In this document: one piece after another, positions 35,238 to 43,550 of the stretch
How positions within the stretch are numbered: position 1 is the first letter of the stretch
Layout: the number at the start of each line of letters is the position of its first letter
Made by a program: the position numbers and the translations under genes
DNA from: Ferrovibrio sp.
GTDB lineage: Bacteria; Pseudomonadota; Alphaproteobacteria; Ferrovibrionales; Ferrovibrionaceae
DNA: 54,116 bases
Reading direction: 5' to 3'
NCBI RefSeq assembly: GCF_002796975.1
Contig: NZ_PEKV01000004.1
Location: 23,552 to 77,667 of the forward strand
The notes under the pieces: generated by a model
Seen by the model: the letters and a program-made list of their open reading frames with translations, nothing else
Told to the model about the DNA's origin: nothing
The model's database searches: none

Positions 35238-35251
35238 GTTGCGACTGCAAC
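35238..35251. promoter_or_regulatory. inverted repeat upstream of the iron-binding-protein gene
   Basis: GTTGC-GACT-GCAAC lies about 60 bases before the ATG of the Fe(3+) binding protein. It might be an iron-responsive operator, as TTGC/GCAA half-sites occur in some alphaproteobacterial Fur sites. It does not match the classic Fur box. Confidence 0.3.
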
Positions 35252-35394
35252 GCAGAGTAAAAATCACATATACCTCATCGAAATCCCTGTCCGGAGAGGG
35301 TTTTCCATCCAGTTACGGACAAAAAACGTGCATGCCAGCCCGAAGCTGGGGTATTCAGCGGGAAGCTGACACCTCAAAGCTGGCAAATGATTCA

Positions 35395-36966
35395 ATGCCC
35401 TACTTGGCAGACCCGCTGCGCGAGACCTATCAGCCCGGCCTGATTCTGCTCAGCCTGGCGGTAATCTTCTTCGCCGGCTTCACCGCCCTCACCCTGGCCG
35501 GCCGTTTCCAGACCAGCACCGGCCGCACCCGCACCGGCTGGCTGTTTGGCGCCGCCATCGCGCTGGGCGGCGGCATCTGGGCCATGCATTTCGTTGCCAT
35601 GCTGTCTTTCGATATGGGCATGCCGGTGCGCTACGCACCGGGCATGACGATCGTGTCCTTCCTGGTCTCGGTGGCGGTGGTGGCGCTCGGCCTCGCCATC
35701 GTCGCCATCCGGCCCGACAGCCGCTGGAGCCTGCCGATCGCCGGCACCGTCACCGGCCTCGGCGTCAGCGCCATGCACTATACCGGCATGGATGCGATGC
35801 AGATGGGCGCCCTGATCCAGTGGGACTGGAACCTGGTGTCACTGTCGGTGGCGATCGGCATCGCCGCTTCGGTGGCAGCGCTGTGGCTCTCGTTCAATTC
35901 GCGCACGCTGCGGTCCAAGCTCATCGCCTCGGTGCTGATGACCATTGCCGTCGCCGGCATGCATTACACCGGCATGGCGGCGGCCAGCTACACGCCGCTG
36001 CATGGCGCGCTGACACCGGCCGAAGGCGTTTCCTCCGAAATCCTCGCCATCGCGGTGGCATCGGCCTCCTTCGGCATCCTGTTCCTCGCCCTGGTCGCAG
36101 CAATGTTCGACGAGACGCTGGCCAATCGCGCCCAGGCCGAGGCGTTGCGGCTGCGCCACATGAACGAGAAGCTGGAAGCGATGGTGGCCGAACGCACCAT
36201 CGAACTGCTGAAGGCCAAGCAGAGCGCCGAACGCGCCAGCAACGCCAAGACCGATTTCCTCGCCAGCATGAGCCACGAACTGCGCACGCCGCTGAATGCC
36301 GTGATCGGCTACAGCGAGCTGCTGATCGAGGAATCCGAGGCGAAAGGCCAGAAGGACGGCCAGGGCGATCTGGAGATCATCCGCTCGTCAGGCAGGCATA
36401 TCCTGGCGCTGATCAACGATATCCTCGATCTGGCCAAGATCGAGGCCGGCAAAATGGAAATCGCCGTCGACCGCGTGCGCCTGAGCGAGTTGATCGATGA
36501 CTCGCTGGCGGTCTGCCGCCGTCAGGTCACGCAGAACGGCAACAAGCTGGCGATCGAACTCGACAGCACGCTGACCTTTGTCGACACCGACGTCACCAAG
36601 CTGCGGCAGGCCATCATCAATCTGCTCAGCAATGCCGGCAAATTCACCAAGGACGGCGAGATCGCGCTGACCACGCGCGGTTACCGGCACAACGGCGCCG
36701 AGTGGGTCGAGATCGCGGTGCGCGATACCGGCGTCGGCATTGCACCGGAATACCACGCCGCCGTCTTCGAGGATTTCCATCGCGGCGACAGCAACACTGC
36801 GCGTCATCATGGCGGCACCGGCTTAGGGCTTGCGCTGAGCCGCCGCCTGATCCGCCTGCTCGGCGGCGACATCATCCTGGACTCGGCGGCCGGCCGGGGC
36901 TCGCTGTTCGCCATCCGCCTGCCTGCCCATATCGCCGACACCGCACCTGCCGTAGCCGCGGACTGA
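35395..36966 (+). CDS. MHYT-domain sensor histidine kinase
   Basis: A 523-residue membrane kinase. Residues about 1-235 are an MHYT sensor with seven helices and three copies of the defining motif: MHFVAM, MHYTGM and MHYTGM. These are thought to bind a metal and sense O2, CO or NO. A coiled-coil linker (LRHMNEKLEAMVAERTIELLKAKQ) leads to HisKA (ASMSHELRTPLN) and HATPase_c (NLLSNAGKF, DTGVGI, GTGLGLAL). All boxes are intact. The single-receiver protein four bases downstream is the likely partner. No clear Shine-Dalgarno precedes the ATG at 35395. Confidence 0.92.
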   Translation: MPYLADPLRETYQPGLILLSLAVIFFAGFTALTLAGRFQTSTGRTRTGWLFGAAIALGGGIWAMHFVAMLSFDMGMPVRYAPGMTIVSFLVSVAVVALGLAIVAIRPDSRWSLPIAGTVTGLGVSAMHYTGMDAMQMGALIQWDWNLVSLSVAIGIAASVAALWLSFNSRTLRSKLIASVLMTIAVAGMHYTGMAAASYTPLHGALTPAEGVSSEILAIAVASASFGILFLALVAAMFDETLANRAQAEALRLRHMNEKLEAMVAERTIELLKAKQSAERASNAKTDFLASMSHELRTPLNAVIGYSELLIEESEAKGQKDGQGDLEIIRSSGRHILALINDILDLAKIEAGKMEIAVDRVRLSELIDDSLAVCRRQVTQNGNKLAIELDSTLTFVDTDVTKLRQAIINLLSNAGKFTKDGEIALTTRGYRHNGAEWVEIAVRDTGVGIAPEYHAAVFEDFHRGDSNTARHHGGTGLGLALSRRLIRLLGGDIILDSAAGRGSLFAIRLPAHIADTAPAVAAD

Positions 36967-36970
36967 CGCC

Positions 36971-37348
36971 ATGACCAAGCTGCTGATCGTCGAAGACAAT
37001 CCCCACAACCGCGACATGCTGGGCCGCCGCCTGCAGAATCGCGGTTATACGCTGTGCTACGCCGAAACCGGCGAAGCCGCACTCGACATCGCACAGCGCG
37101 AACTGCCCGATCTGGTGCTGATGGATATCGGCCTGGGCGACGGCATCGACGGGCTGGAAACCACCCGGCGGCTGAAGCATATCCCGGCGACCTCACGCAT
37201 GCCGGTGATCGCGCTGACCGCGCATGCGCTGGCGACCGACCGCGAGCGCAGCCTGGAGGCCGGCTGTTCCGACTATGATACCAAGCCGGTCGACATGCCG
37301 CGCCTCTTGGCGAAGATCGAAGCTTTACTGCCTGCCGTCAGGAATTAG
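36971..37348 (+). CDS. single-domain response regulator
   Basis: A 125-residue CheY-like receiver with no output domain. The acidic pair is in LLIVEDNPHNR, the phospho-acceptor Asp in LVLMDIGLG, the Thr in IALTAHA and the Lys in YDTKPVD. This DivK-like build (MTKLLIVEDNPHNRDML start, GCSDYDTKPVD end) is typical of alphaproteobacteria, where such proteins relay phosphate or act as allosteric partners of kinases. It starts four bases after the MHYT kinase and is presumably phosphorylated by it. Confidence 0.93.
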   Translation: MTKLLIVEDNPHNRDMLGRRLQNRGYTLCYAETGEAALDIAQRELPDLVLMDIGLGDGIDGLETTRRLKHIPATSRMPVIALTAHALATDRERSLEAGCSDYDTKPVDMPRLLAKIEALLPAVRN

Positions 37349-37360
37349 TCGGCTGCCCTA

Positions 37361-37789
37361 TTAGTCCGCAGCTATGGCCGTGCGGCCCTCACCGGCCGCC
37401 GACAGCACGTCGCGCAGGGTGATGAGCGAGACCGGCTTCTGCAGCACGCCGGCGATGTTCAGCCCCTGGCTGCGGCCGATTTCGAGTGCCGCCCGTGCAT
37501 AGGACGGGTTATGGCCGGTGATCACATAGATCGCCGCCTTGCACTGCTGCCCGATCAGCCACTGGATCAGTTCGATGCCATCTTCTTCCGGCATCACGAT
37601 ATCGAGGCAGACGATGGCCGGCTGCGCCTGGCGGTAAGCGTCGCGGAAGGAGGCCGCGGTGTCGACCAGATCGACGTGAAAGCCCTCCTTCTCAGCCACG
37701 CGCCGCACGAAGTTGCCGAAGTCGAGATGATCGTCGACGACGAGAATCCGCCTTGCCGCGGGAATCGCTGGGGAGGTGTTGTCAGTCAT
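37361..37789 (-). CDS. single-domain response regulator
   Basis: A 142-residue receiver domain with ILVVDDHLDFGNFV (acidic pocket), phospho-acceptor Asp in VCLDIVMPEEDGIEL, Thr in YVITGHN, and Lys in GVLQKPVSL. There is no output domain. It is convergent with the MHYT kinase/DivK-like pair, only 12 bases away, suggesting a shared phosphorelay, although no kinase is in its own transcription unit. The first 12 residues are a short extension. Confidence 0.88.
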   Translation of the reverse strand: MTDNTSPAIPAARRILVVDDHLDFGNFVRRVAEKEGFHVDLVDTAASFRDAYRQAQPAIVCLDIVMPEEDGIELIQWLIGQQCKAAIYVITGHNPSYARAALEIGRSQGLNIAGVLQKPVSLITLRDVLSAAGEGRTAIAAD

Positions 37790-37839
37790 AACCAGTTCAG
37801 CATGCCATATTGCAGTGGCAAAGGAACGCCCTCTTTTCC

Positions 37840-37859
37840 ACGGGAATGCGTATTCCCGT
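37840..37859. repeat. inverted repeat between the response regulator and hydrolase genes
   Basis: ACGGGAAT and ATTCCCGT are perfect 8-bp arms around GCGT. The repeat lies 50 bases before the response regulator start and 39 bases after the hydrolase stop, both on the minus strand. No U-tract follows, so it may be an operator or an mRNA end stabiliser. Confidence 0.5.
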
Positions 37860-37897
37860 CACATCGCTGTGCGTTTATCGCCAGAAAAGCCGGGCGA

Positions 37898-38680
37898 TCA
37901 AAACCCAAGGCTGTGGATGAAGCCGGTCAGCGCCTTCAGCGTTGCAGCGGGCTGGTCGCGCTGCGGCGAATGACCGCAGCCGGGAATCAGCAGGGTTTCA
38001 GCCGCCGTCCTCTGGCGAATGCTCTCGACCTGGGCAGCCGTACCGTATTCGTCGTCTTCGCCCTGGATTACCACCACCGGCACTTTGATGCGGTCGACAT
38101 AGGCTTCGATATTCCAGTGGTGGAACTCCGGGTTGAGCCAGGAGTCGCACCAGCCGCGGAACGCACAGTCGACATTGTCGCCATGATACTTCGCCAGCCG
38201 CGCCTTCAGGTCACCCTCGGCATAGGCTTTGTCGGCGGCGCGGATCGAGCGGACGGAAACGTCTTCGCAGAAGACATGCGGCGCCATCACGGCGACGCCC
38301 TGCAATCCGTCGCGCTCTTTTGCGCCCGCATAGATCAGCGAGATGGATGCGCCATCGGAATGGCCGATCAGGATATGCGACTGGATGCCAAGGGCGGCAA
38401 GAAGATCGGGCAGTCCCGCTTCGCCTTCGTCATGCATGTAGGTGATCGGTCGCGGCAAGGCGCAAGCGCTCGAACCACCATAGCCGATGCGGCTGTAGAC
38501 CAGCGCCGGCAGACCGGTCGCCTGCGCCACCTGATCCGGGAAGTCCTTCCACAGCGTGACGCAACCCAGGCCTTCATGCAGGAAGACCAGCACCGGCAGC
38601 GCAGCATCCCGAAGCGCGGAACCTGCCCAGCGATACTCGATGCGGCCCGCCGGCGTGTCGACAAACTGAACTCCGGCCAT
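37898..38680 (-). CDS. alpha/beta hydrolase of the benzoate cluster
   Basis: A 260-residue alpha/beta hydrolase with VFLHEGLGC (oxyanion region), nucleophile elbow GHSDGAS, acid in QGEDDEYG and histidine in PGCGHSPQRDQP. It lies five bases after the benzoate-CoA ligase stop on the same strand, so it is co-transcribed with a box-pathway gene. Possible roles are hydrolysis of a lactone or thioester side product of ring cleavage, or of a benzoate ester to supply benzoate. The sequence alone does not decide. Confidence 0.87.
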   Translation of the reverse strand: MAGVQFVDTPAGRIEYRWAGSALRDAALPVLVFLHEGLGCVTLWKDFPDQVAQATGLPALVYSRIGYGGSSACALPRPITYMHDEGEAGLPDLLAALGIQSHILIGHSDGASISLIYAGAKERDGLQGVAVMAPHVFCEDVSVRSIRAADKAYAEGDLKARLAKYHGDNVDCAFRGWCDSWLNPEFHHWNIEAYVDRIKVPVVVIQGEDDEYGTAAQVESIRQRTAAETLLIPGCGHSPQRDQPAATLKALTGFIHSLGF

Positions 38681-38685
38681 GCCGA

Positions 38686-40236
38686 TCAGGCGCGCAGCTT
38701 GAAGCGCTGGATCTTTCCGGTCGCCGTCTTTGGCAGCTCGGGCACGAATTCGATCCAGCGCGGATATTTGTACGGCGCGAGACGGTCTTTCACGAACATC
38801 TGCAGCTCGCCGATCAGTGCTTCTTCCGCCGTGAACTCCGCTTTTAGCACCACATAGGCCTTGGGCTTCACCAGCTCATCGGTATCGGCATGCGCCACCA
38901 CGGCGGCTTCCAGCACCTTGGGATGCGCCAGCAGTGCAGACTCGACCTCGAACGGCGAGACCCAGATGCCGCTGACCTTCAGCATGTCGTCGCTGCGACC
39001 GCCATAGGTGTAGTAGCCATCCTTGTCGCAGATGTATTTGTCGCCGGTACGCGTCCATGGCCCGTGGAAAGTCGCAAGACTTTTCGTGCGGTTGTTCCAG
39101 TAGGCAACGGCGCAGCTCGGCCCGCTGACCAGCAGCTCGCCGATCTCGCCCGGCGCGACATCCTTGCCGTCATCGCCGACCACGCGCAGATCGTAACCCG
39201 GTACGGCCTTGCCGGTGGTGCCGTAGCGCACTGCGCCGGGACGGTTCGACAGGAAAATATGCAGCATCTCGGTCGAGCCGATGCCGTCGAGGATTTCGAC
39301 GCCGAAGGTCTTTTCCCAGCGTTTGCCGATATCTTCCGGCAGCGCCTCACCCGCCGACACGCAACGGCGCAGCTTTGCCGAGCCGCTGTCCTTGCCGATG
39401 TTCTGATCGGCGAGGATGCCCGCATACAGCGTCGGTACGCCGTAGAAGATGGTGGCCTGATGATCCTTGAGCCGCTTCATCACTGCCTGTGGCGTCGGCC
39501 GCTCGGCCATCAGCACGCCGGTGGCGCCGACATGCAGCGGGAAGGTCATGGCATTGCCCATGCCATAGGCGAAGAACAGTTTCGCCGCCGAGAAGACGAC
39601 GTCGTTTTCCTGGATACCCAGCACCTCTTCGGCATAGAGCACGCAGGTATGCACGATGTCGCTGTGCAGATGCATGGTGCCTTTGGGCGAACCGGTCGAG
39701 CCCGACGAATACAGCCAGAAGCCGATATCGTCCGGCGTCGTCGCAGCCGTTTCAAGCTGGTCGGACTGTTCCTCCAGCAGCTTGGCGAGCGGCGCGACTG
39801 TCGGCGGCACCTGGCCGGAGATCAGCACCTTTTCCAGATAGGGCTGGCCGGAAATGATCGGGCGGAAGCGCTCCATCAGCGCATCCGACACACACAGCAC
39901 GACGGCGCGGCTGTCGCGCAGCATGAAGTCGTAATCCGGCGTGGTGAGCAACGTGTTCACCGGCACCGGCACGGCGCCGATCTTGATCGCGCCCCAGAAC
40001 ATCGTCGGGAAGTCGATGCTGTCCAGCATCGCCAGCAGCACGCGCTGCTCTGGCTTCACGCCCTGCGCCTTCAGCAGGTTACCGGCACGGTTCACGCGCG
40101 CCGCCAGCTCGGCATAGGTGTAGCTGCCCTTGTCGTCGATGAAGGCGGTCTTGCCGCCGCGCCCTTCAGCGATATGACGATCGATGAAATGGGTCGCGGC
40201 GTTATACCGCCGCGGCAGCTCCAGAAAGCGCGGCAT
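38686..40236 (-). CDS. bclA: benzoate-CoA ligase
   Basis: A 516-residue acyl-AMP-forming ligase. The AMP-binding P-loop is YSSGSTGSPKGTMH, the A8 region is YYTYGGRSDDMLKVSGIWVSPFEVE, and the C-terminal catalytic lysine lies in LPKTATGKIQRFKLR. The MPRFLELPRRYNAATHFIDRH start and GIGSTEMLHIFLSNRPG are close to benzoate-CoA ligases (BclA/BadA). It converts benzoate, ATP and CoA to benzoyl-CoA, the entry step of the box pathway. The location, across from boxR-boxC-boxB, supports this. It is second in a flavodoxin-bclA-hydrolase operon. Confidence 0.93.
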   Translation of the reverse strand: MPRFLELPRRYNAATHFIDRHIAEGRGGKTAFIDDKGSYTYAELAARVNRAGNLLKAQGVKPEQRVLLAMLDSIDFPTMFWGAIKIGAVPVPVNTLLTTPDYDFMLRDSRAVVLCVSDALMERFRPIISGQPYLEKVLISGQVPPTVAPLAKLLEEQSDQLETAATTPDDIGFWLYSSGSTGSPKGTMHLHSDIVHTCVLYAEEVLGIQENDVVFSAAKLFFAYGMGNAMTFPLHVGATGVLMAERPTPQAVMKRLKDHQATIFYGVPTLYAGILADQNIGKDSGSAKLRRCVSAGEALPEDIGKRWEKTFGVEILDGIGSTEMLHIFLSNRPGAVRYGTTGKAVPGYDLRVVGDDGKDVAPGEIGELLVSGPSCAVAYWNNRTKSLATFHGPWTRTGDKYICDKDGYYTYGGRSDDMLKVSGIWVSPFEVESALLAHPKVLEAAVVAHADTDELVKPKAYVVLKAEFTAEEALIGELQMFVKDRLAPYKYPRWIEFVPELPKTATGKIQRFKLRA

Positions 40237-40290
40237 GGGATCCTCCCGGAAAATTTTGTTTGTTATGCCGCCCGCTATGGAAGCAGGCGG

Positions 40291-40758
40291 TTACGCAGCC
40301 TTGGCCAGCGGTGCGACCTGCTCGGCCCATTCCAATGCCCAGACAACGCCGTCTTCTTCCGGCAGCGAACCGCCCGAGGCGTTATGCTGCATGCGGTCGC
40401 CGATCATGGTGGCCTTCAGGCTGCGCAGCGCATCCTCGAACTGCTTGCCGCCATGATTGAAAGTGTCCTGATAGGTGGTGTCGCCCAGGCCGATCACGCC
40501 GATATATTTGCCGCTGAGATCGGGGCGCACTGCCAGCAGGTCGGCGATGAAGTCGCGCGCATTGTCCGGCACATCGCCCTGGCCATAGGTCGAGGTGACA
40601 ATGAGGAAGGCGCCGGGACGCTGGAACACGTCGGCCTTCAGGTTGTCCATCAGCAGGATGTCGACGCTGTGGCCCTTGCCTTCCAGCGCCTTCTTGACGT
40701 CGCCCGCCACCAGCTCAGCCGTGCCGGTCATGGTGCCGACCAGAATGGATACCTGCAT
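40291..40758 (-). CDS. short flavodoxin-like protein (MioC-like)
   Basis: A 155-residue flavodoxin with the FMN phosphate loop GTMTGTAE, the TSTYGQGDVPDNA isoalloxazine loop, and GLGDTTYQDTFNHGGKQFEDAL, which is typical of MioC and sulfite reductase-type flavodoxin domains. It is a one-electron or two-electron carrier in the cytoplasm. As the first gene of the bclA operon and divergent from boxR, it is likely expressed with benzoate catabolism. No boxA reductase gene is in the window, so it may take part in electron supply to BoxB; this is inference. Confidence 0.9.
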   Translation of the reverse strand: MQVSILVGTMTGTAELVAGDVKKALEGKGHSVDILLMDNLKADVFQRPGAFLIVTSTYGQGDVPDNARDFIADLLAVRPDLSGKYIGVIGLGDTTYQDTFNHGGKQFEDALRSLKATMIGDRMQHNASGGSLPEEDGVVWALEWAEQVAPLAKAA

Positions 40759-40797
40759 GAACAGCTCCTCAACGCTTCAAATTGGTAGTGAGCCCGA

Positions 40798-40848
40798 ACT
40801 ATAACGCATCATTCGCTGGCGCTCCAGAAGAAATTGCACTATAATGCA
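40798..40848. promoter_or_regulatory. BoxR-type operator region with embedded promoter
   Basis: TGCA-CTATAA-TGCA (40835-40848) contains a perfect TATAAT at 40840-40845 on the plus strand. A related copy, ACTATAACGCA, lies 40 bases upstream at 40798-40808 and gives TATAGT on the minus strand, suitable as a -10 box for the flavodoxin-bclA unit. TGCA repeats are known operators for the BzdR/BoxR family. Repressor bound here would cover the boxR -10 box directly. Confidence 0.7.
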
Positions 40849-40852
40849 CTTC

Positions 40853-41755
40853 ATGAGCGAGACACGGGACAAAACCGCCCCCGAAGATACCGCCTTTCTG
40901 CAGACAGTGGGCGAGCGCGTTCGCAATGCCCGTGCCCGCCGCGGCATGAGCCGCAAGATTCTGGCAAAGGATTCCGGCGTTTCCGAACGCTATCTGGCGC
41001 AGCTTGAAGGTGGGGCCGGCAATATCTCGATCCTGCTGCTGCGCCAGATCGCGCGCGCCATGGATCTGCCGATCACCGATTTCCTCGGCGACCGCGCCCC
41101 GCTCGGCGTCGATCAGGCTTTGCTGTTGCGCCAGATCGAAGATCTTTCGCCCGAGCAACTGCAGGAACTGCAGGGTTTCGTGCGCGACCGTTTCGGCGTG
41201 GCCGCCAGCGTGAAGCGCCATATCGCGCTGATCGGCCTGCGCGGCGCCGGCAAGACCACGCTGGGCCAACTGCTGGCGCAGGCTTTCGGCCTGCAATTCA
41301 TCGAAATGGCCAAGGAAATCGAGATCGAGGCCGGGCTGTCGCTGAATGAGATTTTCGATCTTTACGGCCAGGCGGCCTATCGCCGCTTCGAGCGCCGCGC
41401 GCTGGAGCGCGTCACCGCCGATCCTGCGCCGAAGGTGATCGCCACCGGCGGCAGTCTGCCGTCCGAACCGGCGACCTATGCGCATCTGCTGTCGCACTGT
41501 TTCACCATCTGGCTGAAGGCTTCGCCCGAGGAACATATGGGTCGCGTGGTGGCGCAGGGCGACATGCGGCCCATTGCCGGCCAGTCCGAAGCCATGGCTG
41601 ACCTGAAGCGCATCCTGGCTCAGCGGGAGGCGCTCTATACCCGCGCCGACATGAGTTTCGACACAGCCGGCAAGGCCGTGACCCAGGCTGCCGCCGATTT
41701 GGCGACGGCTTTGCGCGCCCATCCGGCATGGCTGGCCAGAGAAGCAGCCGAATGA
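40853..41755 (+). CDS. boxR: benzoyl-CoA-responsive regulator BoxR
   Basis: About 300 residues with the BoxR/BzdR fusion: an N-terminal HTH_3 domain (VGERVRNARARRGMSRKILAKDSGVS through LPITDFLG) joined by a linker to a shikimate kinase-like domain with Walker A GLRGAGKTTLG. In this family the C-terminal domain binds benzoyl-CoA and relieves repression of the box genes. An ATG at 40844 is also in frame, but it lies inside the TATAAT/TGCA operator. From that promoter the mRNA would begin at about 40852, so ATG 40853 is preferred and the message may be leaderless. Confidence 0.93.
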   Translation: MSETRDKTAPEDTAFLQTVGERVRNARARRGMSRKILAKDSGVSERYLAQLEGGAGNISILLLRQIARAMDLPITDFLGDRAPLGVDQALLLRQIEDLSPEQLQELQGFVRDRFGVAASVKRHIALIGLRGAGKTTLGQLLAQAFGLQFIEMAKEIEIEAGLSLNEIFDLYGQAAYRRFERRALERVTADPAPKVIATGGSLPSEPATYAHLLSHCFTIWLKASPEEHMGRVVAQGDMRPIAGQSEAMADLKRILAQREALYTRADMSFDTAGKAVTQAAADLATALRAHPAWLAREAAE

Positions 41756-41779
41756 GAGGCCACTGAGTAAGGCAGTAGC

Positions 41780-41823
41780 TGCAAGATAATTCTTGCATCG
41801 ACCCGAAACTGCATTATAATGCA
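41780..41823 (+). promoter_or_regulatory. boxC promoter with four TGCA operator repeats
   Basis: TGCA occurs at 41780, 41794, 41810 and 41820. The last pair forms TGCA-TTATAA-TGCA, which includes TATAAT at 41815-41820. TTGCAT at 41793-41798 is spaced 16 bases upstream as the -35. Repressor binding to the repeats would cover both promoter boxes. A good Shine-Dalgarno (AGGGAGGA) follows before boxC. Confidence 0.8.
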
Positions 41824-41850
41824 CATACAGTTTCAGGGAGGATTGCCCCA

Positions 41851-43530
41851 ATGGCCGAACAGATCAACGGCAGCCACGCGCCGGTCGATTTCCGCACCGA
41901 GCCGAGCCAGTACAAGCACTGGAAGCTGAGTCTCGACGGCGCCGTCGCCACGCTGGCGATGGATGTGCGCGAAGACGGTGGCCTCCGCCCCGGCTATGAG
42001 CTGAAGCTGAATTCCTACGATCTCGGCGTCGATATCGAACTGCATGATGCCGTGCAGCGCCTGCGCTTCGAGCATCCCGAAGTGCGCTCGGTCATCCTCA
42101 CCTCCGCCAAGGAGCGCATCTTCTGCGCCGGCGCCAATATCCGCATGCTCAACCAGTCGGCGCATGGCTGGAAGGTGAACTTCTGCAAATTCACCAACGA
42201 GACCCGCAACGGCATCGAAGATGCCACGCATGAGTCGAAGCAGACCTATATCGCCGCCGTGAATGGCCCCTGCGCTGGTGGCGGCTACGAACTGGCGCTC
42301 GCCGCCGACTACATCCTGATGGCCGATGACGGCAACACCTCGGTTTCGCTGCCGGAAGTGCCGCTGCTCGCCGTGCTGCCCGGTACCGGTGGTCTTACCC
42401 GGCTGGTCGACAAGCGCATGGTGCGCCGCGACCGCGCCGACTTCTTCTGCACCATCGAGGAAGGCATCAAGGGCAAACGCGCCGTCGACTGGCGCCTGGT
42501 CGACGAGGTCGTGCCGCGCACCAAGCTGGCGGATGCGATGAAGGAAACCGCGCAGAAGTTCGCTGCCAAGTCCGACCGCCCCACTGACGCCCAGGGCATT
42601 GCGCTGTCAAAGCTGGAGCGCAAGATCGATGGCGACAGGATCAGCTACAGCCATGTCGAGGCCAAGCTGGATCGCGCCAAGGGCATCTGCGAGATCACCG
42701 TGCATGGCCCGAAGGAAGCCCCGCCCGCTTCCGTCGAGGCGATCCAGGCGCAGGGCGACAAGTTCTGGTCGCTGGCGCTGGCGCGCGAACTGGACGACCT
42801 GATCCTGCATCTGCGCACCAACGAAGAAACCACCGGCATGTGGGTGTTCCGCACCGAGGGCGATGCCGACAAGGTCGCGGCTTATGACGCCGCGCTGGAA
42901 CAGCACAAGGCCCACTGGCTGGTACGCGAGATCCGCCTGTTCCTCAAGCGGGTGTTCAAGCGCATCGACGTGTCGTCGCGTTCCACCTTCGCGCTGATCG
43001 AGCCGGGCTCCTGTTTCACCGGCACGCTGCTCGAACTTGTCGTGGCAAGCGACCGCTCGTATATGCTGGACGGCCAGATGGAAGGCGACAACCGCCCGGC
43101 AGCGACTGTGCGCATGACGTCGATGAATTTCGGCGCCTATCCGATGGGCAACGGCCTGAGCCGTATCGCCAGCCGCAATCTCGACGATCCGTCGCGCACC
43201 GATGCAATGAAGAAGCTGATCGGCAACGACCTGGATGCCGAAGCCGCCGACGAGGTCGGCCTTGTCACCTTCACGCCGGACGACATCGACTGGGAAGACG
43301 AAGTGCGCATCGCCATCGAGGAGCGCGCCGCCTTCTCGCCCGACGCCCTCACCGGCATGGAAGCCTCATTGCGCTTTGGCGGTCCCGAGACGATGGAAAC
43401 CAAGATCTTCGGTCGGCTGACGGCGTGGCAGAACTGGATTTTCCAGCGCCCGAACGCCGTTGGCGATCAAGGTGCGCTCAAGCTCTACGGCACCGGTCAG
43501 CGCGCCGGCTACGACCGCAAACGCGTTTAA
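41851..43530 (+). CDS. boxC: benzoyl-CoA-dihydrodiol lyase (2,3-epoxybenzoyl-CoA dihydrolase)
   Basis: A 559-residue enzyme of the crotonase superfamily with two enoyl-CoA hydratase-like halves. The first half holds AKERIFCAGANIRMLNQSAHGWKVNFCKFTNE in its oxyanion region and CAGGGYELALAADYI; the second has GSCFTGTLLELVVASDRSYML. The length and sequence are typical of BoxC, which hydrolytically opens the ring of 2,3-epoxybenzoyl-CoA and releases formate. It is followed by boxB after 20 bases and driven by the TGCA-regulated promoter. Confidence 0.96.
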   Translation: MAEQINGSHAPVDFRTEPSQYKHWKLSLDGAVATLAMDVREDGGLRPGYELKLNSYDLGVDIELHDAVQRLRFEHPEVRSVILTSAKERIFCAGANIRMLNQSAHGWKVNFCKFTNETRNGIEDATHESKQTYIAAVNGPCAGGGYELALAADYILMADDGNTSVSLPEVPLLAVLPGTGGLTRLVDKRMVRRDRADFFCTIEEGIKGKRAVDWRLVDEVVPRTKLADAMKETAQKFAAKSDRPTDAQGIALSKLERKIDGDRISYSHVEAKLDRAKGICEITVHGPKEAPPASVEAIQAQGDKFWSLALARELDDLILHLRTNEETTGMWVFRTEGDADKVAAYDAALEQHKAHWLVREIRLFLKRVFKRIDVSSRSTFALIEPGSCFTGTLLELVVASDRSYMLDGQMEGDNRPAATVRMTSMNFGAYPMGNGLSRIASRNLDDPSRTDAMKKLIGNDLDAEAADEVGLVTFTPDDIDWEDEVRIAIEERAAFSPDALTGMEASLRFGGPETMETKIFGRLTAWQNWIFQRPNAVGDQGALKLYGTGQRAGYDRKRV

Positions 43531-43550
43531 TCGAGTCAGGGAGAAGCACC

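Noticed and set aside
35179..35394. Classic Fur box before the iron-binding-protein gene
   Set aside because: No GATAAT-type 19-bp repeat is present; only a short GTTGC/GCAAC repeat, listed with low confidence.
37823..37851. Possible EcfG (general stress sigma factor) promoter, GGAAC followed by CGT
   Set aside because: The spacing to the CGT element is 20 or more bases instead of about 16-17 and the second element is incomplete.
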